Made by a program: the position numbers and the translations under genes. A stretch of 64,000 nt of DNA from Adiantum capillus-veneris (Eukaryota; Streptophyta; Polypodiopsida; Polypodiales; Pteridaceae). Numbering within the stretch: position 1 is the stretch's first letter; every line of letters starts with the position of its first letter. Shown here one piece after another: positions 10,385-21,506 of the stretch. Where the stretch lies: contig CM043944.1 of NCBI GenBank assembly GCA_014529385.2, forward strand, positions 84,702,884 through 84,766,883. Direction: 5' to 3'. The notes under the pieces are model-generated. The model did no database searches, was not told the DNA's origin, and saw nothing but the letters and a program-made list of their open reading frames with translations.

Positions 10385-10746
10385 GTCAGCCTAATCCCCT
10401 CCCTAATCACTAGCATCACGAATTAAGTTTGGGCACGTTCTTGGCAATACCAATGAGCCACTACCCTTCTTGATTAGTGAGCTTTTTTAATCAGCAACAC
10501 CCTAATAATTGCGTGTGTGTGCATATTCAGTTATTGTGCTTCTTTGTGCTCATTTTTCATCCCATTTTTGCATTAGCATTACTCTAGTTGCATTTCTATT
10601 TGCTTGTGCAACTTATGCGTGTGCGAAGTTGTTGCCTAGAGAAATTTATCAAATGTTCCATAAATTTAATTGAGCCTTGCATGCCAAATTAATTGGCCAA
10701 TTTAAACTTGCAAGTTGTGTGTTTGTATAGCCCTCTATAGCAGCTT

Positions 10747-10950
10747 TTTAATAAGCCTAGAATCACTCATTTTGGTTTTATTTAAAGCCGCTAATCATTT
10801 TCCCAAAATTGGGTGTGTGTGTGTGTGATTTTGCTCTGCACAATAGCCTTTAATAAGCCCTTAATCACTCATTTTGGTTTTATTTAAAGCCACTAATCAT
10901 TTTCCCAAAATTGGGTGTGTGTGTGTGTTTGCTCTGCACAATAGCCTTTA
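10747..10950. repeat. 102 bp tandem duplication
   Basis: Two copies of about 102 bp share ATCACTCATTTTGGTTTTA, TTTTCCCAAAATTGGGTGTG and GCTCTGCACAATAGCC. Each contains a GT microsatellite of slightly different length. The sequence is non-coding. Confidence 0.9.
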
Positions 10951-11640
10951 TAACCTTCCTAATTTTGGGGTTCTATCCCTCCTATCCTAATTTTGGTATA
11001 TGTGCAGCTTGGATGGATGTGAGAAATGCGTTCAAGCATGATGTACAAATCTTTTGAGTCTGCAAATGGCCGTAGCCAACTGCACCAAAGCAACCCAATC
11101 TTGATCGGTGGCTCTTTACTGCCTAAAATGGAACGACTGTCGTTTGTTTTTTTGTCTCTACTGATCGACCGATCGCCACTGCCAGAGGCATTGTCCCCGC
11201 CTGCCAATGAGCTACCCAATCTACTTGAAGTCTACCCAGCCTACTCGGCCTTGCAATACCCTCTTTCTACAAATGAGAACTCTAAAAGCTTTTACAATCC
11301 AAAGCCTCCAAGCCATAGAGGCCATCCCCACAATGCTCATTTAGTTAAGGGTATTTTCCCACAGGGCAGAAGCAAGATCCACATCACTTGTAAAGCTCAC
11401 ATTTGGGAATTTATTTTTTGGCTTTGGACAAAGAATCATACTTGCAACAATTTGTAGATATGTTTAAAATCCAAAAAGCACACTTTCATATGTATGTAAC
11501 ATTTGTGTCCAGAAGCACTTTACACGGGTTTAGACACTACCCGAAGGAGTCCTTCGTGATAAGACCGCCCACAAACACGAACACACACACAAGCACACAA
11601 AAGGATATGTATGTGTGTATTACACTGTTGACCAAGATGG
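10951..11640. other. No recognisable gene
   Basis: Overlapping open frames occur on both strands (for example plus 11026-11457), but none carries a motif I recognise and none has a partner elsewhere in the window. I make no functional call. Confidence 0.5.
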
Positions 11641-12107
11641 ATGAATCCTCAACACAATGGACCAATTAAGATAGAAGACGACAACGACATGAAGATAAAG
11701 ACGACAAACAACAACAACAACAACAACAAGATGAAGACAAAGCAAAATTTGATGACAACTTTGACAAACAACTTTGCAGATTTGAAGATGGCATCAACAA
11801 CACATTTGACCCTCTGACATTGGAGGCAAATACAAAAAACCATTTGAAAGCACCACATTTGTATTTTTACCTACCAACAACTAGTTGCCTACAAATATCT
11901 AGGGGAGATGCACACTTTGATCCTACACCCAATTGACAATTCTATGAGGAGGATGTTGTGATTTTGGTCTTTTGCATAGTCGACAAGTCTTTGGGGAGGA
12001 CACCTTTGCGTTTTGGGTGCTACATTTGACACTCACTGAGATGATGCCCATCTACACATGAGCACAAGAAAGTTTTGTAAACCCCAAGTTTGGGTTAAGG
12101 GGGCGTA
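11641..12107 (+). other. 3' internal region of an unidentified LTR element
   Basis: A plus-strand Asp/Lys/Gln-rich stretch (CAACAA triplet runs near 11708-11730) is broken by stops. It ends in the purine run GGGTTAAGGGGGCG (12092-12105), which immediately precedes an LTR start and fits a polypurine tract. I cannot assign the coding remnants. Confidence 0.45.
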
Positions 12108-12371
12108 TGTTAGGGTAAGCCCAACTTGTGGCACCACTATGGGAAAGCCCTCTAGCCATCTAGGAAAGGATAGATGATGACATGATCCAATATCAAGAGG
12201 ATGAAGCCCATCTAGCCAATGATTGTAAAGCACCAAGCCTATATAGAGACTGTTTTATAATCAAACAATTGCACTTTGACTCTTATCAATTGTGTCTATA
12301 CTCTCTGTCTATGCTCTTGAATTTGGCATAACCTAATCCTAATCACCATCTCTCTAACCCTAACCCTAACA
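12108..12371 (+). mobile_element. Small LTR with 8 bp terminal inverted repeat
   Basis: This 264 bp block begins TGTTAGGG and ends CCCTAACA, a perfect 8 bp inverted terminal repeat. It is preceded by a purine-rich tract, so it looks like a 3' LTR. A TATA-like CTATATAGA lies about 130 bp in. The right end is a short run of CCCTAA units. The flanks do not show a 5 bp direct repeat, so a solo LTR is less likely. Its partner LTR is not identified. Confidence 0.65.
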
Positions 12372-12475
12372 CCATGGTTAAGCTAAGGCTTCACTCTCCA
12401 TAGCCTAACACTAATCATAGATGATTAGGGAGTAAGCTTCCGCAACCACTAACCCAGTAGAGAGATGTCGGACGA

Positions 12476-13420
12476 CTGCCAAGCCTCATCATATCGATGC
12501 TAGCAAAGCGAGAACCACATACATAAAAATTGTCAATCCGTGGGATGTAGTTGATGCGACTAGTGCATGGAGGCTACAAGAGATAGCTAATCTCTCAAAA
12601 AACCCAAGTCTAAGTGGTCTCTACCTAACGCGCTCGCAAATGTGTGTCAGACATCAAAAGCTTCTTTTCTTACCACAACCTTATCCGGAAAATTTTGTAT
12701 AGCTATGAGACTCCAAATGCAAAGAAACTTATTGCCTAGCATGAGTAGAGCATCCTTAACACTCTCATGTACTCAAATGTCATTTTTGACACTCGAACAA
12801 AATCATGAAAAAAATAAAAATCCTATTTTAGGTCAGACAATTTTGGCATCCGAAGCACTCTACGGCTTCCTCTACAAGTACTGTATCCAATCCTAAGGTC
12901 AAAAACCAGTTTTGGTGCGTGTATTGTGCATAGGGAGTGAGAAAAACTCTTAGATGGTCACAACTAAAAACACACCTTTATCATGAGAAACTTATGTTAA
13001 ATGAAAGAGCTTTCACCCGCGAACACGTTGGTATGCTCGGAATAGCAATGCAACATCGTACGAGAGAGACACAAAAAGCTGAAGCAGCAATAGACTCATA
13101 GTACGTTTCTACAACATACTCTCACTTCATTATCCACAAAACTTTGGTCAATAGTTACAAAAAATTGGCTTTTATACCTTAGCCAATGTTCAAAGAATGG
13201 ATTCCTAACTATTTGGGCTTAATAGAACTGCATAAAGCTACAAACTTGGAAGCTCTCCACCCCTTTAGACTCAATGGCAATCAATAATAATACAATGGAT
13301 TTGGATTTTGTGGGGTTTCTCATTAATACAATGGGGTTTAATACAATCAAATGGGGTAAAAAATGAGAGTGGTGTCCCTTTGATGCTCTTTTTGTTGCTT
13401 TGTTAGCTGAGCAACTAACA
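12476..13420 (-). mobile_element. Tat/Athila-like LTR, family A, minus strand
   Basis: On the minus strand this 945 bp block starts TGTTAGTTGCTCAGC at 13420 and ends GTCCGACA at 12476. It aligns along most of its length with the plus-strand LTR at 33831-34782, sharing GGCTAAGGTATAAAAGCC (TATA box), GTCTCTCTCG, the run CCATGCACTAGT, and GATATGRTGAGGCTTGGCAG. Upstream on the minus strand is a strong purine tract (13421-13443) and ORF3-like coding remnants. No PBS follows, so this is a 3' LTR. Confidence 0.85.
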
Positions 13421-13443
13421 TCCCCCCCCCCTTTCCCCCCCCT
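13421..13443 (-). other. Polypurine tract of the minus-strand family A element
   Basis: The plus strand reads T, a C run, CTTT and another C run; the minus strand is therefore a nearly pure G/A tract directly before the LTR start at 13420. That is the expected position of the plus-strand primer for reverse transcription. Confidence 0.75.
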
Positions 13444-13483
13444 TGCTTGTGTTGTCCGTGACACTTGTCCGTGACACAGCTAC

Positions 13484-16400
13484 TTAGGGTGCTAAGCAGT
13501 GTTCGAGCTTCCTCGCTTTAGTCCTTTTTGCATGCTGCTCAAGACCTTGTTGGCCCTTGAGAAGGAGTTCTTTATCCTCTATCGACATGAGCTGCATTGT
13601 GATTTTGTTCCTTTGCTCGACTGCTGAGTAGATAACAAACCTTGATCTCAGGTTGGTGATGACAGGGCCAAAAATTTTGGATCTGTAAGTGAAGAAGCCC
13701 GTATAGACCACCTCTTCAAAAGTTTTCATGTAATAGGATGGTAGAAACATCACGCGAGCATAGAATCCATGGAGCACTTCCTCTAAAAGTTAGCTAGATA
13801 GACCATAGCACAATCCCTTGTTACCTTTGAGGAATGACATCCATGTTGCATCTGTTTTCTCTGCGGTGAAAGTCTACAAGTAGGTTAAGAGCATTTTAGA
13901 AATCTTAAGCAGCATGATGCATGTCAAGTCTCTGAATAGCTGAATGGTTGAGAATAGTGTATCCACCATATACGTCTCTGTGGGTGGGTTATTCTGTGGT
14001 GGTGGGAACCTGGGGTAGTTGAGCTAGGTGGGTCTCTTTTGTTGGATGATGGAATGTTGATACCAACTTTTGACTCTCGGTACCAAGCCCTTCATAGGAT
14101 CTTGTTTGATATTTGATGGCGCATTTGTATACAAGATGAGATACTTGGGGTGCCGGTTTAGCCAGATCTCCCACCATTTTGGATGTGGCATTGTTGGGTT
14201 GGCCTGAAGTCATTGAGAAATCTGTCCTTTATTTGGAGCACTTCAAACTTTATGAGTGGGAAGGGGAGAGCCTGCTGATGCCATGCTTCATTTTGATGTT
14301 GGCTGGTGTGAGAAGGTTGACATTGATCGAGTACAAGATCCGCTCTTCCCACTATATTGATTCTTTCCAAATGGTCTCTGTTTCTTCTTCCACTTGCTTC
14401 TTTAATGCTGCTTCCTCCTTGACAGTTAGGCTTTTTGGTCGAGATGAGGGTCTAGTTTCTTCATGAGGAATCTCTAGCTCCGGGAGATTTCCCTCTTGAG
14501 TGGTATCTGCTTCAAAATCCATGAACTATAGGGCATCTTTATCTCCCATTGTGGACTTAACTTGTTCTTCTCCTGTTACATATGCCTTATGGCAGCCTCT
14601 TGTGCTTTGCTCAATTCATATTTGAGTTGCTCAATTTCTTTTTGCTATCCCTACTCCCGCTGCATAAAATTGAGGGAGAGTTCCCTTCTTTGCATTTGCT
14701 CTAGCTTTAGCTCCATTTCGAGGTCTTAATTTTTTTGTTCTAGTGCTTTATATGCCTCATTTGTTCCCTGTAGTGTGGCCACCGTGGGGTTGTCCTTGAG
14801 CTGATTCAGCAATGTGTTTTTCTCTTGGCAATGAGCTTTTGACTGTGCCAATTGAGTATTTGCAATATTTAGCTGGATCTATAGCCATTGTATTGTGGAA
14901 GTTGGCTCTTGTAAAGAGGTGTTTGCTTTGTTAAACTGTTTCTCTTGCTGTTGATTCTTTGTTTATAAAGCTTCCAAGTCTGCTACAAAATTTACAATTA
15001 ATTTGGCCTGTTCCTTTTATTTAAATTCCATGGCTTCTTTGTATGCCTCATTACAAGTGTTTGCCATGTCAAGCCTGTTATTTGAGTGTCGCAATTATTG
15101 ATTCAAATTGTGGATTTGTTGGTGGCGAGCATAGATCTTGTCTCTCTTTGTCCACCACATCATGCGCATACTGAGCATATTCATTTATGTTCTCCAGACT
15201 TTCTAGGTTTCTTGAGTGGCTCGCTTCAGGTTGATCCACTGATTTGTCAGGATCCTCGATTGTGAGTGGTTCATTTGGCTGATTTGACTCCTAGGGCGGT
15301 TTAGTCCGTGTTTCTACTATATTTCTACTATATTTCCAACATGTAGAGTACCTTCCTCTGGTTGTGGTTACTCTCTTGGAGGAGCGAAGTGTGGAACCCC
15401 TTCATCAATGTTTTCTTGTTCTATTGGTGAGTTCTCTCTAGGCGGTGTATTCTCTTTTTCTTATGCCTTGGCTTGCTCTAGTTGATGTTCTTCTTATTGA
15501 TTTGGATATTCTAAACCTACCATAGGATCATCTTTCATATTGTACATGGGGTTTTTTGTTCAAACTTTGAGCCTCTTGGGGGATAGTTTCCCTTTCTCCT
15601 CAAAGTTCCCTTTAAGTCCTCTCTCAAGCTCAAAAGCTGTTGTCTCTCTTCTACTCGTGCTGCTTTTTGGGCTTGTTTCTCTACTGGTGCTATAGGCCTT
15701 GGCCGCTTTTTGGGCTCTTCATCCTCTACTTTAGCTTTTCATTTTTCTCTCTTCTTCTTTCCAAGAGGAGTGTCCTCCTCCTCCTTTTCTTCTTCCTCTT
15801 TGTCGCTTTCAGCGGCCTTTGTTGCAGTGGTGGTTTCTTGGCTTGGGAAATTGACTAATCTTGTCGTCAGTCTTGTGGCCATTGGTGGGGCCCTGGTCTG
15901 TACTTCTTCCTCATCATCATTCTTGTTTAGTAGCCATAAATTTTGCCCCGGGGTAGGTGGTAGGTGCTCTACCTAGCCAATAGCATGATAGGATATCCAT
16001 GTTAGTACTTATGGAGTTCCCAAGAAAGTGACATTCTCTGGATTTTTCACAAAGGTGAGAGTTGTGTAAACATATTGGGCATGGTTTACTTCATTCATTC
16101 CCTCTTTCTTTGATGCCTGAGTGAATGTGGAAGCCACGGCATTATTCAAAATCGTGTATCTGGGAGGTCGCTTTGCAGTGAAATGAAAGTGCTGATGATA
16201 GAGCCTAAGTGGCCGCTCTATCTTTTTTGCTTTAGGTCAAGAAATGAGGTTGATCTAATGGTGAAGATGCCGGTTGTGGGTAGATGTCGATCTCTCATTG
16301 GTCAACCTCTTGCACTTCGGCAAGGCTTCTACCATCAGGTAATATAACCTTAGAGGGGAATAGCTCTGAAGAGTCAAGGGGTGCAGTGAAGGGAGTATTT

Positions 16401-16700
16401 CTGTGCACACTCTCCAGGAGCATGGGGTCTACGTTGGTCATGGGTGGCAAATTTATTTCCCCACCCCCCTCATTTACATCATTAGTCCCATGTTTGGAGA
16501 GCGAGTGGCTCTACTAAAGGTTTCCTTAAAGCGGCTAAGCACACTCGGCCCAGACCGTGGACCCATGGCATGTATGTCTTGGCTTGAGATATCAGGATTA
16601 GGCATCGGGTAACCCTCCATGACGTCGTAGTCAGAGGAAGAGTCACTAGACGCAATATGTGGGTCGTGAGTGGTACTACCGTGGGTTCCCGCTGAGGGCC
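13484..16700 (-). pseudogene. ORF3 of Tat/Athila-like family, minus-strand copy, decayed
   Basis: These minus-strand remnants are collinear with the third ORF of element E (50723-54173). Near the N-terminal side (about 16170) lies KRPPRYT, matching QKPPRYT of E. The middle is acidic and Lys-rich (KEEEEKEEEDTPLGKKK near 15780), then coiled-coil-like (QKEIEQLKYELSKAQEA near 14610). The C-terminal block at 13777-13484 carries ARVMFLPSYYMKTFEE, matching ARVMFLPSHYMQTFKE of E. The gene order (ORF3, purine tract, LTR) is the same as in E. It is interrupted by many stops and frameshifts. Function of ORF3 is unknown. Confidence 0.75.
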
Positions 16701-17756
16701 TAGAGCCTAAGGTAGAGGAATATGAGTGCCCACGTAAACGGAGATACTCTCAATGTGCTTCTCCTCTAGCACATGACTAGAGCGGAGGTGCATGTGACCT
16801 CAACACTCTAGAGGTATTGGTGAGTGCCCGTGAAGGCCGCTCACTAAGTTTTTTAGGTGTTTACAACTTTTTTTGGGGTATTTTTGGTCTCTTTTTTTAA
16901 CCAAGCCACATAATATGGCGTGTGATAGCTCAAAACGAGTGTCTTGGCTAGGGGGACGCGCCGTGCTTTACAACCCCCGATTTGGTTACGTACAGCTCTC
17001 AGAATCCTAAAACTAGTCTTTTCCTAGGTGGGGAGAGGGCTAGAATTAGTAAGTCCAAAGGGTAAGTGTGAAGGGGATGCTGGAGGACTTGAGGAACTTG
17101 TCCCACATACCCTCCCTTCACTTGAGATCCTAGTATTTATATATAAGATAGTGTGAGTAGTATATCATAAGACTGAGGACTAAGGATTGGGCTTGGGCTT
17201 GGGGAAAGATCCCGATCCCTTCCTTTTAGAATAATATTTTTTTAAATTTAATTTCTAAATTTCCTTTTAGTCCCAAATATCTTGAGCGTTATATATATAT
17301 ATAATATAATTTTTATTATTATCTTTTCAAAAAAACTTTTTCTGAGGATAATGTGATTGCGTGGAACGGTGAGCTCCCACGCGCTCACAGCAGCTCCCAG
17401 GAGCTCTATCTAACCTCCTTGCAACTAATTAACAGCTAATTAATTGTCTAACACAGAATTGCACACTCACACTCAGTCAACTCTACTACTCACTGTCTAC
17501 TCTACTTCTCACTATCTACACTCACTAACAACTCTACTAACACCTACACAATACAGATCTTGCAAAACTAACAAAAACCAGTACAATGCAGCAATAATAG
17601 AGCTTAAAGTTACTAACAAAATCTGGCAAAAACCTGCTAATCTGCCCTTTACAGTCACTTAACAGTTCTCACAGAACTCAGCAAAAAACAGAAAACAAAT
17701 GGAAGAAAAGCTTCCAGAGGTAGCACTGAGTGCTCCTCAAGCTTAATGCAAGGCTA
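16701..17756. other. Non-coding block between ORF3 remnant and a minus-strand PBS
   Basis: I find no gene. A TATA-like TTATATATAAATAC on the minus strand lies near 17140, upstream of the minus-strand ORF3 remnant, in a position like the untranslated block before ORF3 in element E. The right part (17400-17700) is AT-rich and behaves as the leader after the PBS at 17758. Open frames here are short and unsupported. Confidence 0.45.
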
Positions 17757-17757
17757 T

Positions 17758-17776
17758 CCCTAGCAGCGGCACCAAA
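17758..17776 (-). other. Primer-binding site, tRNA-Asp-like
   Basis: On the minus strand TTGGTGCCGCTGCTAGGGA follows the LTR end at 17779 by two bases. It matches the Athila/Tat-type site TGGCGCCGTTGCCGGGGA at most positions. Confidence 0.7.
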
Positions 17777-17778
17777 AA

Positions 17779-18335
17779 TGTACACTTTGTCGTACGTGTC
17801 GAAGGCTGGGAACTTGCCTGTGCACTGTGTGCAAGCCTCAAAAGGCTGCAAACACACAACTAGAGAATCCTAGCAAGCTCAAAGAACAATGGTGTGTCAC
17901 TCACCTCTCAATGCATCCGTCGTGAAGGATCCTATGCTGCGAGAAGAAGAAACTGCCACCGATGCCGCGCTCTACCGCCTTGTCGCCGCCGATGTCACCG
18001 CAATGCTCTCTCTCTCTCTCTCTCTCTCTCTCTAGCATACACACACATACACGAAGGAGAAGGAGAAAGAGGTGGAGCAAGAGCACTTCTTAGCTTACAC
18101 CTCAGAGAATGAAGATTTTTAGGTCAAATGGACCTTTTATAAGAGTTTGGCCCATTCACACATGGGCGCCCACAGTGGCCGGTCGTTGCAAAACTACTGT
18201 AAAAATAAGATAAGTGGTGCACGTTTCATTAGCGATCACCTACACACCTATTGGACCAACAAGCCCGGTCCATGACTCAATCAAAAAGATAATATGCGTC
18301 TGTCAAAGGTGGTAGGGTGTCCGTGAGGGCTAACA
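17779..18335 (-). mobile_element. 5' LTR of a Tat/Athila-like element, minus strand
   Basis: On the minus strand a 557 bp block starts TGTTAGCCCTCACGG at 18335 and ends GACAAAGTGTACA at 17779, followed by a tRNA-Asp-like PBS. A TATA-like TTATAAAAGG lies at 18133-18142, and a (CT)n tract at 18005-18033 lies in the transcribed part. It is not visibly the same LTR as family A (12476-13420) or element E, so it represents a separate family whose other end I cannot identify. Confidence 0.7.
18005..18033. repeat. (CT)n microsatellite
   Basis: An uninterrupted dinucleotide run inside the minus-strand LTR. Confidence 0.9.
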
Positions 18336-18690
18336 TCTTGCCTCGATTCCCATAATTGCTGGCATCATGTCCACTTTTCTTGCAAATCAAACATACAGCC
18401 CCATGTCTTGGTGAACAAATCTATAGAATACTTGTTCATATTTGTGTACCACTTATGGTTGTACTTGTTATTTGAGCTCCTTCTCTCGTTTTCATAAGGT
18501 TGCTTCATTTTTTGTTACATCCATGTCAAGTACTTTTTTAAGATGATGATTACTTGGTCAAAGAAGCTTTTTTGTGTATATACACTATTGAGAAGCATTT
18601 CACATGCTTCATCTACTTCAATTTTCTTAATAACTATTCCAAGTTAACTTTTTATTTTTAAAATTGACCTGCTAAAAATGCAATTAAATC
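18336..18690 (-). pseudogene. gag: Ty1/copia gag fragment with altered zinc knuckle
   Basis: On the minus strand near 18420-18350 the sequence reads GAVCLICKKSGHDASNYGNRG, a copia-type CCHC knuckle whose last Cys is Tyr (C-x2-C-x4-H-x4-Y). Upstream on the same strand (18690-18450) are weak Gag-like residues interrupted by stops. The fragment is bounded by LTRs of other elements on both sides. Confidence 0.45.
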
Positions 18691-18696
18691 ATCGTT

Positions 18697-18875
18697 TGTT
18701 AACATATATGTGGTAGCAATGTGTGCGAATACACTAAGGACTGTCAGCTCACTTTTTCCCTTACTAGGAGTATTTCCCCGAGTGCATTTTATATACGCCC
18801 ATCACTCTATGGCTATCTTATTTTTCTATTTGTGCACTAAGCTACGTGTGTGTCCCTGTAACCATAATTCCAATA
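18697..18875 (+). mobile_element. Ty1/copia LTR, plus strand
   Basis: The block starts TGTTAACATATATGTGG and ends near ATTCCAATA, directly before a PBS. It is related to the minus-strand LTR at 7400-7624, so the same family is present in two orientations. It is shorter than that copy. The LTR is followed by a PBS and is therefore a 5' LTR, but no copia coding sequence follows before family A sequence begins at about 19080. Confidence 0.75.
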
Positions 18876-19005
18876 ATTGGTATCGGAGCAGGTCATGTAC
18901 TCCTGGTAATGTTGACTTCTCCAATTTGTGTGTGTGTCCCTGTAACCATAATTCCAATACTTCTTATTAGAGAAGGTCATGTCCTCTTGCTAATATTGCC
19001 GCATC
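18845..19005 (+). repeat. 84 bp tandem duplication of LTR end plus PBS
   Basis: GTGTGTCCCTGTAACCATAA recurs with an offset of 84 bp (TGTCCC at 18851 and 18935). In the first copy the following bases are an almost canonical PBS; in the second the same position reads TTCTTATTAGAGAAGG and is no longer a recognisable PBS. GGTCATGT.CTC follows both. Confidence 0.85.
18877..18890 (+). other. Primer-binding site, tRNA-Met type, one mismatch
   Basis: TTGGTATCGGAGCA differs from the canonical TTGGTATCAGAGCA at one base. It follows the copia LTR end. Confidence 0.8.
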
Positions 19006-19079
19006 CCTCTGCTCACATTCTCATATTTTTCCGAGCTTTGGCGAGCACAGGTCGACTAATACTTCAGGAAGGCTTGTAG

Positions 19080-19780
19080 AGCTTGATGTGCTTAGATTTT
19101 TCATTAGGTGCACCGAAGATAGAAAGCTATCCAGAAGGGATATTTTGTCAAGTTTTCAACCTACAGGGTTTATTTAAACCATAATATAGCTCATAAGCGA
19201 GTTATATCAAATTTGAAGCTATCCAAAGGTAAAAACACCAAGAAAACTGGAAAACCAGACCACGAGATCAAAAAGGGTAACAAAACACTTGTAAATTGTT
19301 CAAACTTTGTGAAACTCATTGTACAAGCTTGAAATCATGAGTAGAGGCCAATCCAAGTCACATTGGATAAAAACAAGTTGAAAAAGTGAATATTTATCTT
19401 AAGCACACCAAAGATTTCTCACCAAAAAGAAAAGTTTGTTGTTTTGACACCTGAAAATATTTGTCAAGCTATGGGGACTCCATCTATGTGATAAAAATTG
19501 AAATTACCCTCACTAAAAGGTGCAGCCATCTTAGGCGCGCCTAAGATAGCCAAAGAAAATTCTCATATAGCTGGGAAAAATTGGATGTGTCCAGTGCTTA
19601 AAAGGGATTTTTAGATATTTTGTGAATTTAGATTGACAATTGTGGAATCACATACGGTTTGAAGTGCTTGTATGCAGGGAATTACAAATTTGAGAGAAAA
19701 AGGCGAGACAAGGAGTGAAGCACTGTCTCTAAAGCCAAGGACAACTTTCCAAGTTTGAAGTATTTGTTCAATTAAGTTGT
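19080..19780 (+). other. Untranslated leader of a family A element with palindromes
   Basis: Non-coding sequence related to the leader at 34804-35710; both carry AGAAGGGATATTTTG after a palindrome. Copies of a 20 bp palindrome lie at 19111-19130 (right half good), 19396-19415 (diverged) and 19528-19547 (perfect: ATCTTAGGCGCGCCTAAGAT). It leads directly into a Gag N-region frame. No LTR or PBS of this family is attached on the left, so the copy is 5'-truncated. Confidence 0.7.
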
Positions 19781-20591
19781 GTGAGTCCATATATGAACTC
19801 AAAGCGTCCCACAGAGAAGAGTGTAAACCAATGGAGACCACTAGAAACTATTACAAAAGAAGTGCCCGACACTTATACCGACTCAAGCTCCAAAATTTCT
19901 TCCTTTTCAACTCAATTAGGAGGTGGGACCTCTCTCAAGTTCAAGCATATCTTGACCTTCCTCAAAACCAACAAGTATGAAGCCCAAATTTATCTGGATC
20001 CTAAGGAGGTGATTGTAGTAAAGATTAATGACCATATTGTCAAGTTTGAAGAAGAGATTAGAGCCAACAAACATGACAACTTCTATATGGACCATAACAG
20101 AGTGCAATACCTCAAGATACAGGATCCTGATTTAGTAGACAAATGGGGATTGGAGGTTGATACCTTAATTCCTAATAAGGCTGTGAAAGAAGAACCTCAT
20201 GTACTCGAATTAGAAGGATATGACTTGATAGATACCAAACCTTTGAAACGCATACCCACGGATAACCCTAGGCTTGGAGTCTATTGTTGAGAAGCCAACA
20301 ATGTCATAGACCTGATCCAACGTGACAACCCATGCCAAACCAGGACAATTGACACCCTTGAAGATAGTGTATATTTTCAAAATCAAAGAAAAGGGCTTAG
20401 CAAAATTACTCGTTCATCTCTTTAGGGATTGTTATAACAATAATTTTGTTATGATGACTCCAAAGGAGATTGAGCACACTAAGTATGAGGGACACTTGAT
20501 CCGAGAAGCAATTACGAAAGCAGTACATGAAACTGAACAAAATATAGGCCCAAATGATAGAGCCTATGATAACATGTTCAATCACAGCTAG
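19781..20591 (+). pseudogene. Gag N-terminal region of a Tat-like family A element
   Basis: A frame of 169 residues (19781-20290) includes LKFKHILTFLKTNKYEAQIY, then KINDHIVKFEEEIRAN, then QDPDLVDKWGLEVDTL. The segment DLVDKWG parallels PYIVDKWG in the equivalent ORF of element E (39377 on), at the same place after the leader. A second frame (20322-20591) has KEIEHTKYEGHLIREAITKA and may be its continuation after a frameshift. The domain has no known function to me; in position it is the N-terminal extension of Gag. It is truncated at about 20600, where minus-strand pol begins. Confidence 0.6.
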
Positions 20592-20599
20592 GGGCAACC

Positions 20600-21500
20600 A
20601 CCTCAATGATGGGACCAAGGGTAGAAATGCAGAAACCACCTATAGCAGGGAAAGAATGGGTGACACCAAGATAAGGAGAGGTCCACATGAGTCACATCTC
20701 CCAAAAAGCTAAAGATAGTCCATTTTGTGAGATAGTCCGTAGCCACAATGATTATTGAACATGATTTCTGTAAGCGGGGGGTGAAATCGATCCAACAAAA
20801 ACTATACCCCACCTAGAAAATGCTCTGGCTCCCATCATTGGCCTTAAGGGAATCTCATCTCTCCTTCTTGGCACTTTGGTACATTGACACGCATCACATC
20901 TCTTAACGTTTTCATCAGCATCCATGTGTAATGTAGGCCACCATTTCCAGCTGCTAAGATAACTTTTGTTGTCTTATCCCCTAAAAAATGGCCTCCACTG
21001 AGTCCTTCATGTGCCTTCTCTAGTACTGGAAAATACATTCCTTTAGTTGCACAATCCTGAGCTGATTGTCATTTCCTCTCTTATACAATTGATTTCCAAT
21101 TAGTGCAAAATCTCAAACCTCTATTTCTATGGCCCTTTGCCATGCTCTAGAGGTATTTTCAGGAAACTTCCTCGTTGTCAGGTAGTCAATTATATATTGG
21201 ATCCATTTTGGTGCAATTGTTACCTGAAATAGTGTAGCATGTTCTATTGGTGGTTTAGACCTTCAAGTTGCACAGTTAGTAATGTACATATGAACATCAA
21301 TGCGCATATTTGGCCAATAAACTCTTAACTGTTTCAAGTGCTGGTATGTTTTCTTTGCAAGCAATGAAATGCTAAGTCTCAAACATGTGCTTCTAGAAGA
21401 TAGCAATTGTACTCCTTTGCAAAATGTTGTCTGAGCCTAAATGATACAAACATCCGCCCAATAATTGGAAATACCTTGATTGTTGAATCATTTGTCTTTT
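20600..21500 (-). pseudogene. Tat-like integrase N-part with tandem H2C2 modules
   Basis: On the minus strand, reading from 21500 to 20600. A first zinc-binding-like module ends near 21300 (LRVYWPNMRIDVHMY). A linker follows, PPIEHATLFQV then APKWIQYIIDYLTTRKFPEN, then LIGNQLYKRGNDNQL. A second H2C2 module is at 21038-20844 (KAHEGLSGGHFLGDKTTK). The start of the integrase core follows (IIVATDYLTKW, 20812-20603). The same order is seen in elements E and C. The rest of the integrase is absent; the copy is cut at about 20600. Multiple stops. Confidence 0.8.
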
Positions 21501-21506
21501 AAACTC

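Noticed and set aside
11026-11457. A 143-residue plus-strand gene overlapping a minus-strand frame
   Set aside because: No recognisable motif, no homologous copy in the window and no gene signals around it.
12361-12371. Interstitial telomere sequence
   Set aside because: Only two to three CCCTAA units are present and they coincide with an LTR end; the plant repeat is CCCTAAA.
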